64,000 nt of DNA from Eubacteriaceae bacterium (lineage in GTDB: Bacteria > Bacillota > Clostridia > Eubacteriales > Eubacteriaceae), in NCBI GenBank assembly GCA_017405085.1, contig JAFRBB010000026.1, positions 1 through 64,000 of the forward strand, written 5' to 3'. Each line of letters opens with the position of its first letter. Positions within the stretch are counted from its first letter, which is position 1. A model generated the notes under the pieces. The model did no database searches, was not told where the DNA came from, and saw nothing but the letters and a program-made list of their open reading frames with translations. Of this stretch, positions 1 to 8,244 are shown one piece after another. The translations under genes were made by a program, and so were the position numbers.

Positions 1-1
1 A

Positions 2-277
<276 letters not shown>

Positions 278-282
278 AAAAA

Positions 283-304
283 CTCCGGCGATTTCTCGCC
301 GGAG
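283..304 (+). terminator. Hairpin after the transposase gene
   Basis: Perfect 9-bp arms (CTCCGGCGA at 283-291 and TCGCCGGAG at 296-304) enclose a 4-base loop directly after the transposase stop. There is no long T run, so termination may be weak. It may insulate the element from its neighbours. Confidence 0.5.
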
Positions 305-366
305 CAAAAGTCTAACATTTGGGGGTCACCTCAAGCCTCAAAGGGACTCAGCTGTTTTTTGATTGG

Positions 367-2436
367 TTACTCTTTAGTTTTTGTTGATTTTTTCCGGGTC
401 GTTTTTTTAGCTGTTGTTTTTGTTTTCTTGGTCGCGGTTTTTGCGCGCTTGGCAGTGGCGGCTTTCGCTTTTTTAGCTGTCGGTTTTTTCTTCGGTTTCG
501 GCGCGGGATCGGGGGTCAGCGTGTCTCCCGGGAAGGCGAGAATCATCGCTTCAAAAGGACGAAGGTCGTAGGTGAGACGATAGTCGTAGCCGTCGCAGTC
601 GTGACGCTCGGTGAGCAGCTCCGGCACATAGCCGAGTTCATCGGGACTGCCGGCGCCGGGCAGGCTGTCAAAGGTGGAGAACACGCGGCGGTATGCGCCT
701 TCCTGGGGCGCGCCGACGGTATAGCCCGCGTAATGGGTGGCGGAGAAATTGCAGACGACGAGAAGCGCGCCGTCATAATTCCACGGGTTTCTGCGGATGA
801 AGCTGATGATGTTTCGGTCCATATCCGCGCCGTTGACCCATTCGAAGGTCGTCGGGTTTTTGGAGTCGGCGTGGAGCGCGGGATAGCGGCGATAGACGGC
901 GATGAGGTTTTTCACGCATTGCAGAACATCCCGGTGACCGTAATCATCAGCGAGGAACCAATCGATTTCTTTGTGATAATCCCATTCGGCGTCCTGGGCG
1001 AAATCCTGCCCCATAAAGAGAAGTTTTTTGCCCGGATGGGTAAATTGATAGGTATAGAGGGTTTTAACGCCGCCGAGGCGATCCATGATGCTGCCCGGGG
1101 TTTTGCCGACCATGGATTGCTTGCCGTAGACCACTTCGTCGTGGCTCAACACCAGAATGAAGTTTTCCGTGAAGGCGTAATCCACCGTGTGGGTGAGCTC
1201 ATGATGGTGCCATTTGCGATAGACCGGATCGTGACCGATATAGCGCAGGGTGTCGTTCATCCAACCCATATTCCATTTGAACAAAAAGCCCATACCGCCG
1301 TCTTCCGAGGGCACGGTGATGCCGGGCTCCGCGGAGGAATCCTCGGCGATCAGATAGCCGTTGGTTTGATGACGGACTTCGTAGTTGAGTTGTTTTAGGA
1401 AGTCGGTGCTTTCCAGATTGATGTTGCCGCCGAAGATGTTGGGCCGCCATTCGGCACGGCTGAAGTTGACATAGATCATCGCCGCGACGGCGTCGACGCG
1501 AAGGGCATCGATATGGAATTCATTGATCCAATAGAAGGCGCTGGAAATGAGGAAAGAGCGCACTTCGGGTTTGCCGTGGTCAAAGGCCAGGGTGCCCCAT
1601 TCGGGATATTCGGCGCGCAGGGGATCCGCCGGTTCATAAAGGGGTGTACCGTCAAAATGCGCGAGGGCGAATTCATCCTTGGGGAAATGGGCGGGGACCC
1701 AGTCGAGGATGACACCGATGCCGGCTTTGTGCAGGGTGTCGACAAAATAACGGAAATCATCGGGATTGCCGTGGCGGCTGGTCGGCGCGAAAAAGCCGGT
1801 GACCTGATAGCCCCAGGAGCCGTCGAAAGGATGCTCGCAGACGCCGATGAGCTCCACATGGGTATAGCCCATCCAGTTGGCGTATTCGGCCAATTGATCG
1901 GCAAGGTCGCGGTAGTTTAAAAAGCCGTCTTCATCGCCGGGACCGTTGTATTGTTTTTTCCAGGAACCGAGATGAAGCTCATAGATAGCCATGGGTTTTT
2001 CGAGGACTGTGTTGTTGTCGCGAGCGGCTTGGTAGTCGCCGTCGCCCCAGGCGTAGTTGTCCAGATTATAGACGATGGAGGCGTTGTCGGGACGCTTTTC
2101 GGCATAGAAGGCATAGGGATCGCTTTTATAGCGTCTGACGCCGTCGGCACCGGTGACGACATAGCGGTAGGCATCGCCCTGGACAACGCCGGGCACAAAG
2201 CATTCCCAGACGCCGCCGTCCCAGGCGGAGCGGCTCATCCATTGTTCGTTTTCCCAGCCGGTTTTGGCGGAGATGACAGAAACATATTGGGCGTGGGGCG
2301 CCCATACGTTAAACAAGGTGCCTTCGACGCCGTCTCTTTCCATCGGATGAGCGCCGAGTTTTTTGTAAGCCTCATAGTCTGTTCCTTGATGAAACAGGTA
2401 GCTGTCCACATCGGAAAAAAAGGAATTGTTTGACAT
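367..2436 (-). CDS. glgB: 1,4-alpha-glucan branching enzyme with a lysine-rich C-terminal tail
   Basis: This 689-residue GH13 protein cuts alpha-1,4 glucan chains and re-attaches them as alpha-1,6 branches during cytoplasmic glycogen synthesis. An N-terminal CBM48-like region (about 30-120) precedes the TIM barrel. Catalytic residues are visible: nucleophile Asp315 in ALRVDAV, acid/base Glu365 in LIAEDSS and Asp433 in LSHDEV. The natural end of the fold is near residue 645. It is followed by 43 residues (647-689) made almost only of Lys, Ala, Thr and Pro, with 18 lysines and 2 arginines, resembling a histone-H1 tail. That tail is not usual in the family. The gene is followed 41 bp upstream on the same strand by another GH13 gene, suggesting a storage-glucan unit. 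Confidence 0.95.
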   Translation of the reverse strand: MSNNSFFSDVDSYLFHQGTDYEAYKKLGAHPMERDGVEGTLFNVWAPHAQYVSVISAKTGWENEQWMSRSAWDGGVWECFVPGVVQGDAYRYVVTGADGVRRYKSDPYAFYAEKRPDNASIVYNLDNYAWGDGDYQAARDNNTVLEKPMAIYELHLGSWKKQYNGPGDEDGFLNYRDLADQLAEYANWMGYTHVELIGVCEHPFDGSWGYQVTGFFAPTSRHGNPDDFRYFVDTLHKAGIGVILDWVPAHFPKDEFALAHFDGTPLYEPADPLRAEYPEWGTLAFDHGKPEVRSFLISSAFYWINEFHIDALRVDAVAAMIYVNFSRAEWRPNIFGGNINLESTDFLKQLNYEVRHQTNGYLIAEDSSAEPGITVPSEDGGMGFLFKWNMGWMNDTLRYIGHDPVYRKWHHHELTHTVDYAFTENFILVLSHDEVVYGKQSMVGKTPGSIMDRLGGVKTLYTYQFTHPGKKLLFMGQDFAQDAEWDYHKEIDWFLADDYGHRDVLQCVKNLIAVYRRYPALHADSKNPTTFEWVNGADMDRNIISFIRRNPWNYDGALLVVCNFSATHYAGYTVGAPQEGAYRRVFSTFDSLPGAGSPDELGYVPELLTERHDCDGYDYRLTYDLRPFEAMILAFPGDTLTPDPAPKPKKKPTAKKAKAATAKRAKTATKKTKTTAKKTTRKKSTKTKE

Positions 2437-2477
2437 CTGTGGTTTCCTCCTTCTTGATCATAGGCAAGATCGTAGAT

Positions 2478-4526
2478 TTATCGGCAGGCAAAATAATATA
2501 TTTCCGCGCTTTTCGGCGCGAGGGTTAACATCAGTTTGCCGGATTGTATTTGTTTGGTCTCGTTGGTGTGATCGTCAAAACCCTGGTCTTTTGTATTAAA
2601 AACGCGCGTCACAACGCTTTCGTCCGGAATGCCGGCGTCAAAAACCGGAAGGTCGAGGAACTGCTCGGCATCGGCGTTATTGACGATGATGAGGGCGCAG
2701 CACGCCGCGTCAAATCTGGCAAAGGCAATCAAGGCGCCGTCGGCATAAAGGGGTTTGAAGCTGCCGGTTTTGAGCACCGGATATTGCTTTCGAAGACGGG
2801 CAAGGGCACGGTGAAAATCGATTAAGGATGTGTCCTCGCGGCCCCAGGGATAGGTTCTGCGGTTGTCGGGATCGGTCCAGCCGGCAAGTCCGGCCTCATC
2901 GCCGTAATAGATGGTCGGGGCGCCGGGCAGAGTCATGAGCAAAACGACGGCTTCTCTGAAGACACGCATATCGGTGCCAGTCTCCGCGGCGGCGCTTCCC
3001 AACGTCTCGAGTCTGCCGGGCATGCCGTTGGTGCGGGTTAAAAACCTGCTGTGATCGTGATTGGACAGCTCGTTCATCGCCGCGCTTAGCGATTGATCGG
3101 GCAATCGGCTCATCGCTTCGCAAAGGCTCTCAAAAAAGGCCGGGGCGTTTTGATGGAGATCGTCCCGTTTGTCATCACAATGTTTTTCCATCCCCGTGAG
3201 GAAAAAACTCACCGGCTCCATGAAAGCGTCGTAGTTCATCACCGTGTCCCATTCGTCGCCGCCAAGCCATGGCGACGGGTCGCCGTAATGCTCGGCGACA
3301 ATCAGCAGTTCGGGATTGACGGCCTTGACCCGCTGTCTGAAGGCTTTCCAGAAATGATGGTTGAAGTCCGAAGTGTGTCCGAGATCGGCGGCGACATCCA
3401 AGCGCCAACCGTCGATGGCATAGGGCTCGCCGGCCCATTTTTCGGCAGTTTGAAGGATGGTTTCAACAAGCGTGCCGGAGGCTTCGTAATTGAGTTTGGG
3501 CAGCGTGTCGAAATCCCACCAGCACTCATAGCTGCCGTCATCGCGAAAGCTAAAATAGGACGGGCAAGCGCCTGCAAAGTGGTTGTCCGTGGCGGGATAA
3601 ACACCGGCTCGATTGATCCACCGGTGAAAGGAGCCGCAGTGGTTAAAGACACCGTCCAAAATGATACGCATACCCCGATTGTGAACTTCTTCGCAAAAAC
3701 GGGCGAAAAAGGCATCGGACGCGGCAAGGTTGTCTTCCGCCGTCGTTCGGTTGATATAAAGTGACGCGTGGGCATTGTCAAGATCGCCCTGTTCGAGGAC
3801 ATGGCCTTCGTCTTTTAAAATGACGGTCAGGTGCGGGTCAATGTGGTCATAGTCCTGGGTGTCGTAGCCGTGGCTGGAGGGAGAGACAAAAACGGGATTG
3901 AGATAAATCGCCTCGACTCCCAGGGACTCAAGATAATCAAGCTTGTCCAAAACGCCTTGAAGGTCGCCGCCGTAAAAATGCCTGAAATCCCCGGAGGCGG
4001 GCAGCGCATCCCAGTCGTCGATGTGGCGCACGTCATCGCCGTTGTAACTGTATTCCCGGGTTTTCACGTCGTTGTCCGGATTGCCGTTGGCAAACCGGTC
4101 GGGAAAAATCTGATATTGGACGGCGCCTTTGGCCCACTCGGGCACATGAAAGCCGGGGATGATTTTAAATCCGCGCGCCGGATCCGGCGAAGGCTTCTCG
4201 GAAGACAAAACCGCGCCGGCTTTGGTGTAGTGAATATATTTTTCGTCCCATCGGATGACAAAGGAATAAACCACAGGATTGTCATCGGGAACGGAAATGT
4301 TGATCTCAAACCGGTCGAATAGGTCGTCGCTGCCGGTTCGCGTCATGGGGTCAAGGGTTCCGTCGGAGCCTGTCATCAGAAAAACCTCGGCCCCGGTATT
4401 TTTTTTCATTCGGAGCCGCAGGGTCACCTCGTCTCCGGGATCGGGATCGGCAGGGTGTCGAAATAATTCGGACTCATCGCTGAAAATCGATGAGATGATC
4501 GATTGCGGGTCGATTGGGTTGGTCAT
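2478..4526 (-). CDS. GH13 alpha-glycosidase (neopullulanase/cyclomaltodextrinase-like)
   Basis: This 682-residue protein has an N-terminal beta domain of CBM34 type (about 1-125) and then the motif AVQYQIFPDRFANGNPDND, typical of neopullulanase-like enzymes. Active-site regions are present: ILDGVFNH, the nucleophile region IDGWRLDVA, the acid/base region LIVAEHYGD and LSNHDHSRF. No signal peptide is seen, so it probably cleaves maltodextrins or pullulan fragments in the cytoplasm. It is co-directional with glgB, 41 bp away, consistent with glycogen or maltodextrin metabolism. The exact substrate preference (alpha-1,4, alpha-1,6 or cyclic dextrins) cannot be read from the sequence. Confidence 0.85.
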   Translation of the reverse strand: MTNPIDPQSIISSIFSDESELFRHPADPDPGDEVTLRLRMKKNTGAEVFLMTGSDGTLDPMTRTGSDDLFDRFEINISVPDDNPVVYSFVIRWDEKYIHYTKAGAVLSSEKPSPDPARGFKIIPGFHVPEWAKGAVQYQIFPDRFANGNPDNDVKTREYSYNGDDVRHIDDWDALPASGDFRHFYGGDLQGVLDKLDYLESLGVEAIYLNPVFVSPSSHGYDTQDYDHIDPHLTVILKDEGHVLEQGDLDNAHASLYINRTTAEDNLAASDAFFARFCEEVHNRGMRIILDGVFNHCGSFHRWINRAGVYPATDNHFAGACPSYFSFRDDGSYECWWDFDTLPKLNYEASGTLVETILQTAEKWAGEPYAIDGWRLDVAADLGHTSDFNHHFWKAFRQRVKAVNPELLIVAEHYGDPSPWLGGDEWDTVMNYDAFMEPVSFFLTGMEKHCDDKRDDLHQNAPAFFESLCEAMSRLPDQSLSAAMNELSNHDHSRFLTRTNGMPGRLETLGSAAAETGTDMRVFREAVVLLMTLPGAPTIYYGDEAGLAGWTDPDNRRTYPWGREDTSLIDFHRALARLRKQYPVLKTGSFKPLYADGALIAFARFDAACCALIIVNNADAEQFLDLPVFDAGIPDESVVTRVFNTKDQGFDDHTNETKQIQSGKLMLTLAPKSAEIYYFACR

Positions 4527-4810
4527 AACGGATGTCGTCTCCTTGTCCGGCCATCCGGCTGTGAGCGGAGGGCATCTATTATTTTATATTTTGTAAAGAA
4601 TCATTCCGCAATTGCGGTTTTTTTCAGTATATCCAAAAAACGCCGTATTTTCAACATTAAATATTTTATCTTTACAACATGAAATTACAATGTTATTATC
4701 AAAAAATAGGGTAAAGCGGGGCTTTCCTCGGTTGATTTTAATCGCGCGAAACGGTTGGGCTCACCCGGGTGAAAGCGCCGGCTTTGATGTTATTATTGAA
4801 GGAGGAAACT

Positions 4811-5503
4811 GTGATTTATTCAACGGAAGTTAAAAACATGTGTCCGATCGCGCAGGGCGTTTCCCACGGCGCCGCGCCGATTCCTCAAGAAGGAGCATGG
4901 ACCAAAGCAAAAGAAATTACGGATATTTCCGGCTACACCCACGGGATTGGCTGGTGCGCGCCGCAGCAAGGCGCTTGCAAGCTTTCCCTCAACGTGAAAG
5001 ACGGCATCATTCAGGAAGCCCTGGTGGAAACCGTCGGTTGCTCCGGCATGACCCATTCCGCGGCCATGGCATCGGAAATTTTACCCGGTCTGACGCTGCT
5101 TGAAGCGCTCAACACCGACCTGGTTTGCGACGCCATCAACACGGCCATGAGAGAATTGTTTTTGCAGATTGTCTACGGCCGCACCCAAAGCGCTTTCTCG
5201 GAAGGTGGCTTGCAGATCGGCGCGGGACTCGAAGACCTGGGCAAAGGACAGCGTTCCATGCTCGGCACCATGTACGGCACCCTGGATAAAGGTCCCCGTT
5301 ATCTGGAAATGACCGAAGGCTATGTCACCGAACTGGCTTTGGACGAAGACGATGAAATCATCGGCTACAAATTCGTCAACTTCGGCCGCATGATGGATTT
5401 TATCAAAGACGGCGACGACGCGCAGACCGCGCTGGAAAAAGCTTCCGGACAATACGGCAGAATCAATGACGCCGCGCGTTTTGTTGATCCGAGAAAGGAA
5501 TAA
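4811..5503 (+). CDS. Iron-sulfur cluster assembly scaffold-like protein (IscU/NifU-type)
   Basis: I place the start at GTG 4811 because a strong AAGGAGGA site (4799-4806) precedes it; an ATG 42 bp upstream would lack one. The product has about 230 residues with an IscU/NifU N-terminal-like domain. Cysteines in GWCAPQQGACKLSL and VETVGCSGMTHS sit where cluster ligands are expected, and a second conserved domain of unknown role follows. It lies 10 bp before the GGGtGRT gene. That two-gene pairing is common in Clostridia and Bacteroidetes. A role in building or holding Fe-S clusters is inferred from the domain; the client is unknown. Confidence 0.8.
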   Translation: MIYSTEVKNMCPIAQGVSHGAAPIPQEGAWTKAKEITDISGYTHGIGWCAPQQGACKLSLNVKDGIIQEALVETVGCSGMTHSAAMASEILPGLTLLEALNTDLVCDAINTAMRELFLQIVYGRTQSAFSEGGLQIGAGLEDLGKGQRSMLGTMYGTLDKGPRYLEMTEGYVTELALDEDDEIIGYKFVNFGRMMDFIKDGDDAQTALEKASGQYGRINDAARFVDPRKE

Positions 5504-5513
5504 GGTGACAAGC

Positions 5514-6533
5514 ATGGCATTATTTGAATCTTATGAACGCAGAGAAAAACAAATTCTGGCTGTTTTGAACGAATACGGCATCAAGTCCATCGAAGAAGCA
5601 AAATCAATTACCGAAGCCGCCGGTCTCGATATCTATCACTTGGTCGAAAACATTCAACCGATTTGTTTTGAAAACGCCAAATGGGCGTACACCGTCGGCG
5701 CGGCGATCGCCATCAAAAAAGAATGCCGCAAGGCATCCGACGCAGCGGCCGCCATCGGCGAAGGGCTGCAGGCCTTCTGCATTCCGGGCTCCGTCGCGGA
5801 CAGACGTCAAGTCGGCCTCGGCCACGGCAACCTGGGCAAAATGCTTTTGGAAGAAGATACCGAATGCTTCGCTTTCCTGGCCGGACACGAATCCTTTGCC
5901 GCCGCTGAAGGCGCCATCGGCATCGCGGAAAAAGCCAACAAAGTCCGCAAAAAACCCCTTCGCGTCATCTTAAACGGTCTCGGCAAAGACGCGGCGCAGA
6001 TCATCTCCCGCATCAACGGCTTTACTCACGTGGAAACCGACTATAACTACAGTACCGGCGAACTCAAAGAAGTTTCCCGCAAATGCTACTCCAAAGATCC
6101 CGAAAACCCGAGAGCCAAAGTCAACTGCTACGGTTCCAACGATGTGCAGGAAGGCGTGGCTGTCATGTGGAAAGAAAACGTGGATGTCTCCATCACCGGC
6201 AACTCCACCAACCCCACCCGCTTCCAGCATCCCGTGGCGGGTACCTACAAAAAAGAACGGGTTCTCGCTGGCAAAAAATATTTCTCCGTGGCCTCCGGCG
6301 GCGGCACCGGCAGAACCCTCCATCCCGACAACATGGCGGCGGGCCCGGCGTCCTACGGCATGACCGATACCCTCGGCAGAATGCACTCCGACGCGCAGTT
6401 CGCGGGCTCCTCATCGGTGCCGGCCCATGTGGAAATGATGGGTCTTATCGGAATGGGCAACAACCCGATGGTCGGCGCCACCGTAGCAACGGCCGTGGCT
6501 GTGGAAGAAGCGGCGAAAGCCGGCAAATTTTAA
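5514..6533 (+). CDS. GGGtGRT protein, partner of the Fe-S scaffold-like protein
   Basis: This 339-residue protein carries the signature SGGGTGRTLHP near residues 260-270 that gives the family its name. The start at ATG 5514 follows AAGGAATAAGGTG. Glycine-rich stretches (GLGHGNLGKMLL, GMGNNPMVGATVA) suggest nucleotide or cofactor binding, but no reaction is established for the family. The tight coupling to the scaffold gene makes a joint role in Fe-S or redox chemistry likely. No signal peptide or membrane segment is visible. The pair ends in a clear terminator. Confidence 0.85.
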   Translation: MALFESYERREKQILAVLNEYGIKSIEEAKSITEAAGLDIYHLVENIQPICFENAKWAYTVGAAIAIKKECRKASDAAAAIGEGLQAFCIPGSVADRRQVGLGHGNLGKMLLEEDTECFAFLAGHESFAAAEGAIGIAEKANKVRKKPLRVILNGLGKDAAQIISRINGFTHVETDYNYSTGELKEVSRKCYSKDPENPRAKVNCYGSNDVQEGVAVMWKENVDVSITGNSTNPTRFQHPVAGTYKKERVLAGKKYFSVASGGGTGRTLHPDNMAAGPASYGMTDTLGRMHSDAQFAGSSSVPAHVEMMGLIGMGNNPMVGATVATAVAVEEAAKAGKF

Positions 6534-6559
6534 GCGCGGCTCAGCAATAAAATAACAAC

Positions 6560-6598
6560 AAAAATCAGGTTTGACACGTTTTCGAACCTGATTTTTTT
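6560..6598 (+). terminator. Intrinsic terminator of the Fe-S/GGGtGRT operon
   Basis: Perfect 12-bp arms (AAAAATCAGGTT at 6560-6571 and AACCTGATTTTT at 6585-6596) are followed by a T run. Confidence 0.9.
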
Positions 6599-6782
6599 AT
6601 GGAAGCGGACTTCCCATGTTTTAGCATAAAACGCGGGATTTTAAGAGCGTTTTGTGGTATTATATAATCATCAACAATCCAAAAGATAAAATGACTGCGT
6701 GTCTTTAGCACAATCAGAAATTGTCAGCCGAGATGCATTTTTTCGCGTCGTCGGCCCGACAGTCATTCCTCGGAGAAATGCC

Positions 6783-7331
6783 ATGTCAAACAACAAACAC
6801 ATTCCGACCCTCATCACCGAGCGGCTGGTTCTTCGAGAGCCTGTCATCTCGGACGCCGAAGTTCTCTACGAGACGGTCGGTCATGATGCGGACATCATCC
6901 GCTACACAGGATGGAACCCTTACATATCTCTTGGCTCGACGAAAGAAAAAATCGCTAATGATTTAAACGCAATAGAGAAGGGCGAAGGCTGGTCGTGGAT
7001 CATCACGCAAGATGATAAATTTGTCGGCACCGTCGGTGCCTACGATGTCAATGCGGAGATTGCATCCGCGGAGCTCGGTCTAACCATTATCAAAAGCGAA
7101 TGGCAAAAAGGCTACGGCTCCGAAGCCCTTGCCGCTGTCGTCTCTTATCTGCTTGGGGACGGCGGCTTAAACCGCGTCTGCGCCTGGTGCCATGCCGACA
7201 ACGTCGCATCCGAAAAGGCAATGCGCCATGCGGGCATGACTTTGGAAGGCGTTTTTCGTAAGGCGCTGTGGGATCCCTCCGGCGGCTTTGCCGATCAAAA
7301 ATGGTTCGCGAAGCTTCGGCATGACGCTTAA
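6783..7331 (+). CDS. GNAT-family N-acetyltransferase (RimJ/RimL-like)
   Basis: A 182-residue acetyltransferase of the RimJ/RimL/SpeG-like GNAT subgroup. TERLVLREP at the N-terminus, the acetyl-CoA loop region SEWQKGYGSEAL and NVASEKAMRHAGM near the C-terminus are typical. The start at 6783 follows GGAGAAATGCC; an earlier in-frame ATG at 6699 lacks a ribosome site. It would transfer an acetyl group to an amine, but the substrate (protein N-terminus, antibiotic or metabolite) is unknown. It stands alone between terminated units. Confidence 0.85.
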   Translation: MSNNKHIPTLITERLVLREPVISDAEVLYETVGHDADIIRYTGWNPYISLGSTKEKIANDLNAIEKGEGWSWIITQDDKFVGTVGAYDVNAEIASAELGLTIIKSEWQKGYGSEALAAVVSYLLGDGGLNRVCAWCHADNVASEKAMRHAGMTLEGVFRKALWDPSGGFADQKWFAKLRHDA

Positions 7332-7451
7332 AATCAATGGGGCCTCATGATCCCAATGCTTTGTTGTATCCATTGTCCTCCATCATGAATCGTGTGATTT
7401 TATGACTGAGACAATCCAATCATCATCAGTCAGTTATAGGAGAAATACAAA

Positions 7452-7895
7452 ATGGGCGAATTTATCTATGTCATAGAGATTTTGTCGGTCATCGCGATGA
7501 TTATCGGCCTGATCATGACGATCATGGGATTGTGGTTTTTCTTTACCAAACGCCGCATGGAAAAATGCACGGCGCATACCAAGGGGGTGCTCGTCAAAAT
7601 CCATGTCGGCACAAGATGGCATCCCGGAGATTGGATGCAATTTGATTATCAGGTTGACGGCAAGACGGTTCGCGGCACCGTGACCTTTGAATACGTGGAA
7701 GACTTGCCGCTGAACAGCCCGCCGGGCACGACGGTGGACATTTGGTATGACCCGCAAAAGCCCAAGACTTTTCTGGTCACAAAAGATCCCAAAAATTTTC
7801 AGGGCGCCCAGATGTTTCTCAAAATCGGCATTGCCGGCATCGCTTTGCTCCTTCTCGGCACGGCCGGCATGATTATGTTTGTCATCAAGCATTAA
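7452..7895 (+). CDS. DUF3592-like two-helix membrane protein
   Basis: This 147-residue protein has one membrane helix at each end (about 8-31 and 122-144). Between them is a small beta-rich domain containing VEDLPLNSPPGTTVDIWYDPQKPKTF in segments, the usual DUF3592 pattern of a parameterised PG-x-x-V-x-V-x-YDP-x-x-P motif. The role is unknown. AGGAGAAATACAAA precedes the start. A second DUF3592-like gene lies at 35023-35427 on the minus strand. Confidence 0.7.
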   Translation: MGEFIYVIEILSVIAMIIGLIMTIMGLWFFFTKRRMEKCTAHTKGVLVKIHVGTRWHPGDWMQFDYQVDGKTVRGTVTFEYVEDLPLNSPPGTTVDIWYDPQKPKTFLVTKDPKNFQGAQMFLKIGIAGIALLLLGTAGMIMFVIKH

Positions 7896-8062
7896 AGCCG
7901 ATGACAGACCGTTTTGTCAGTGTTTTCCGGTGATGCCGGCACGGACAAACACGAGATGATCAGCAATCCGCGGGGATTGACAAAAGTCATAACACCTTTC
8001 CCGGAATGTCGGCAAAACGGTCTCCTTCGGTCATTGATTATCATTTGAGTTTATCTTTATCT

Positions 8063-8090
8063 AAAACGCCCATGATTTCGGGCGTTTTTC
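8063..8090 (+). terminator. Intrinsic terminator downstream of the DUF3592-like gene
   Basis: Arms AAAACGCCC (8063-8071) and GGGCGTTTT (8080-8088) run into a T run. It separates the small membrane protein from the kinase gene. Confidence 0.85.
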
Positions 8091-8129
8091 ATTGCCAGAC
8101 AAAATAGGAAAAAGGATTACAATGAAGGA

Positions 8130-8158
8130 TTGAAAAAAAGGCAAATTGATTATATAAT
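8130..8158 (+). promoter_or_regulatory. Sigma-A-like promoter of the hybrid kinase gene
   Basis: A TTGAAA -35 box (8130-8135) and a perfect TATAAT -10 box (8153-8158) are separated by 17 bp. The start codon is about 80 bp downstream. Confidence 0.75.
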
Positions 8159-8244
8159 AATAAAAGCGTTTAATAAAGAAAACCTCATCATCAGGCGAAA
8201 TGCACAAAGTTGCCATCGACATCCAATCAAAAGGGGGGAAGACT

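Larger units (their letters stand above)
7896..8244. other. Intergenic region with a long-range inverted repeat
   Basis: This 349-bp gap holds an 11-bp perfect inverted repeat with widely spaced arms (AGACCGTTTTG at 7906-7916 and CAAAACGGTCT at 8013-8023), the terminator at 8063-8090 and the kinase promoter at 8130-8158. No coding frame was supported in it. Confidence 0.6.

Noticed and set aside
601-1398. Long plus-strand open frame opposite glgB (265 codons)
   Set aside because: It lies inside the strongly supported glgB gene on the other strand, lacks a ribosome site and has no domain features; it is a shadow caused by codon use.
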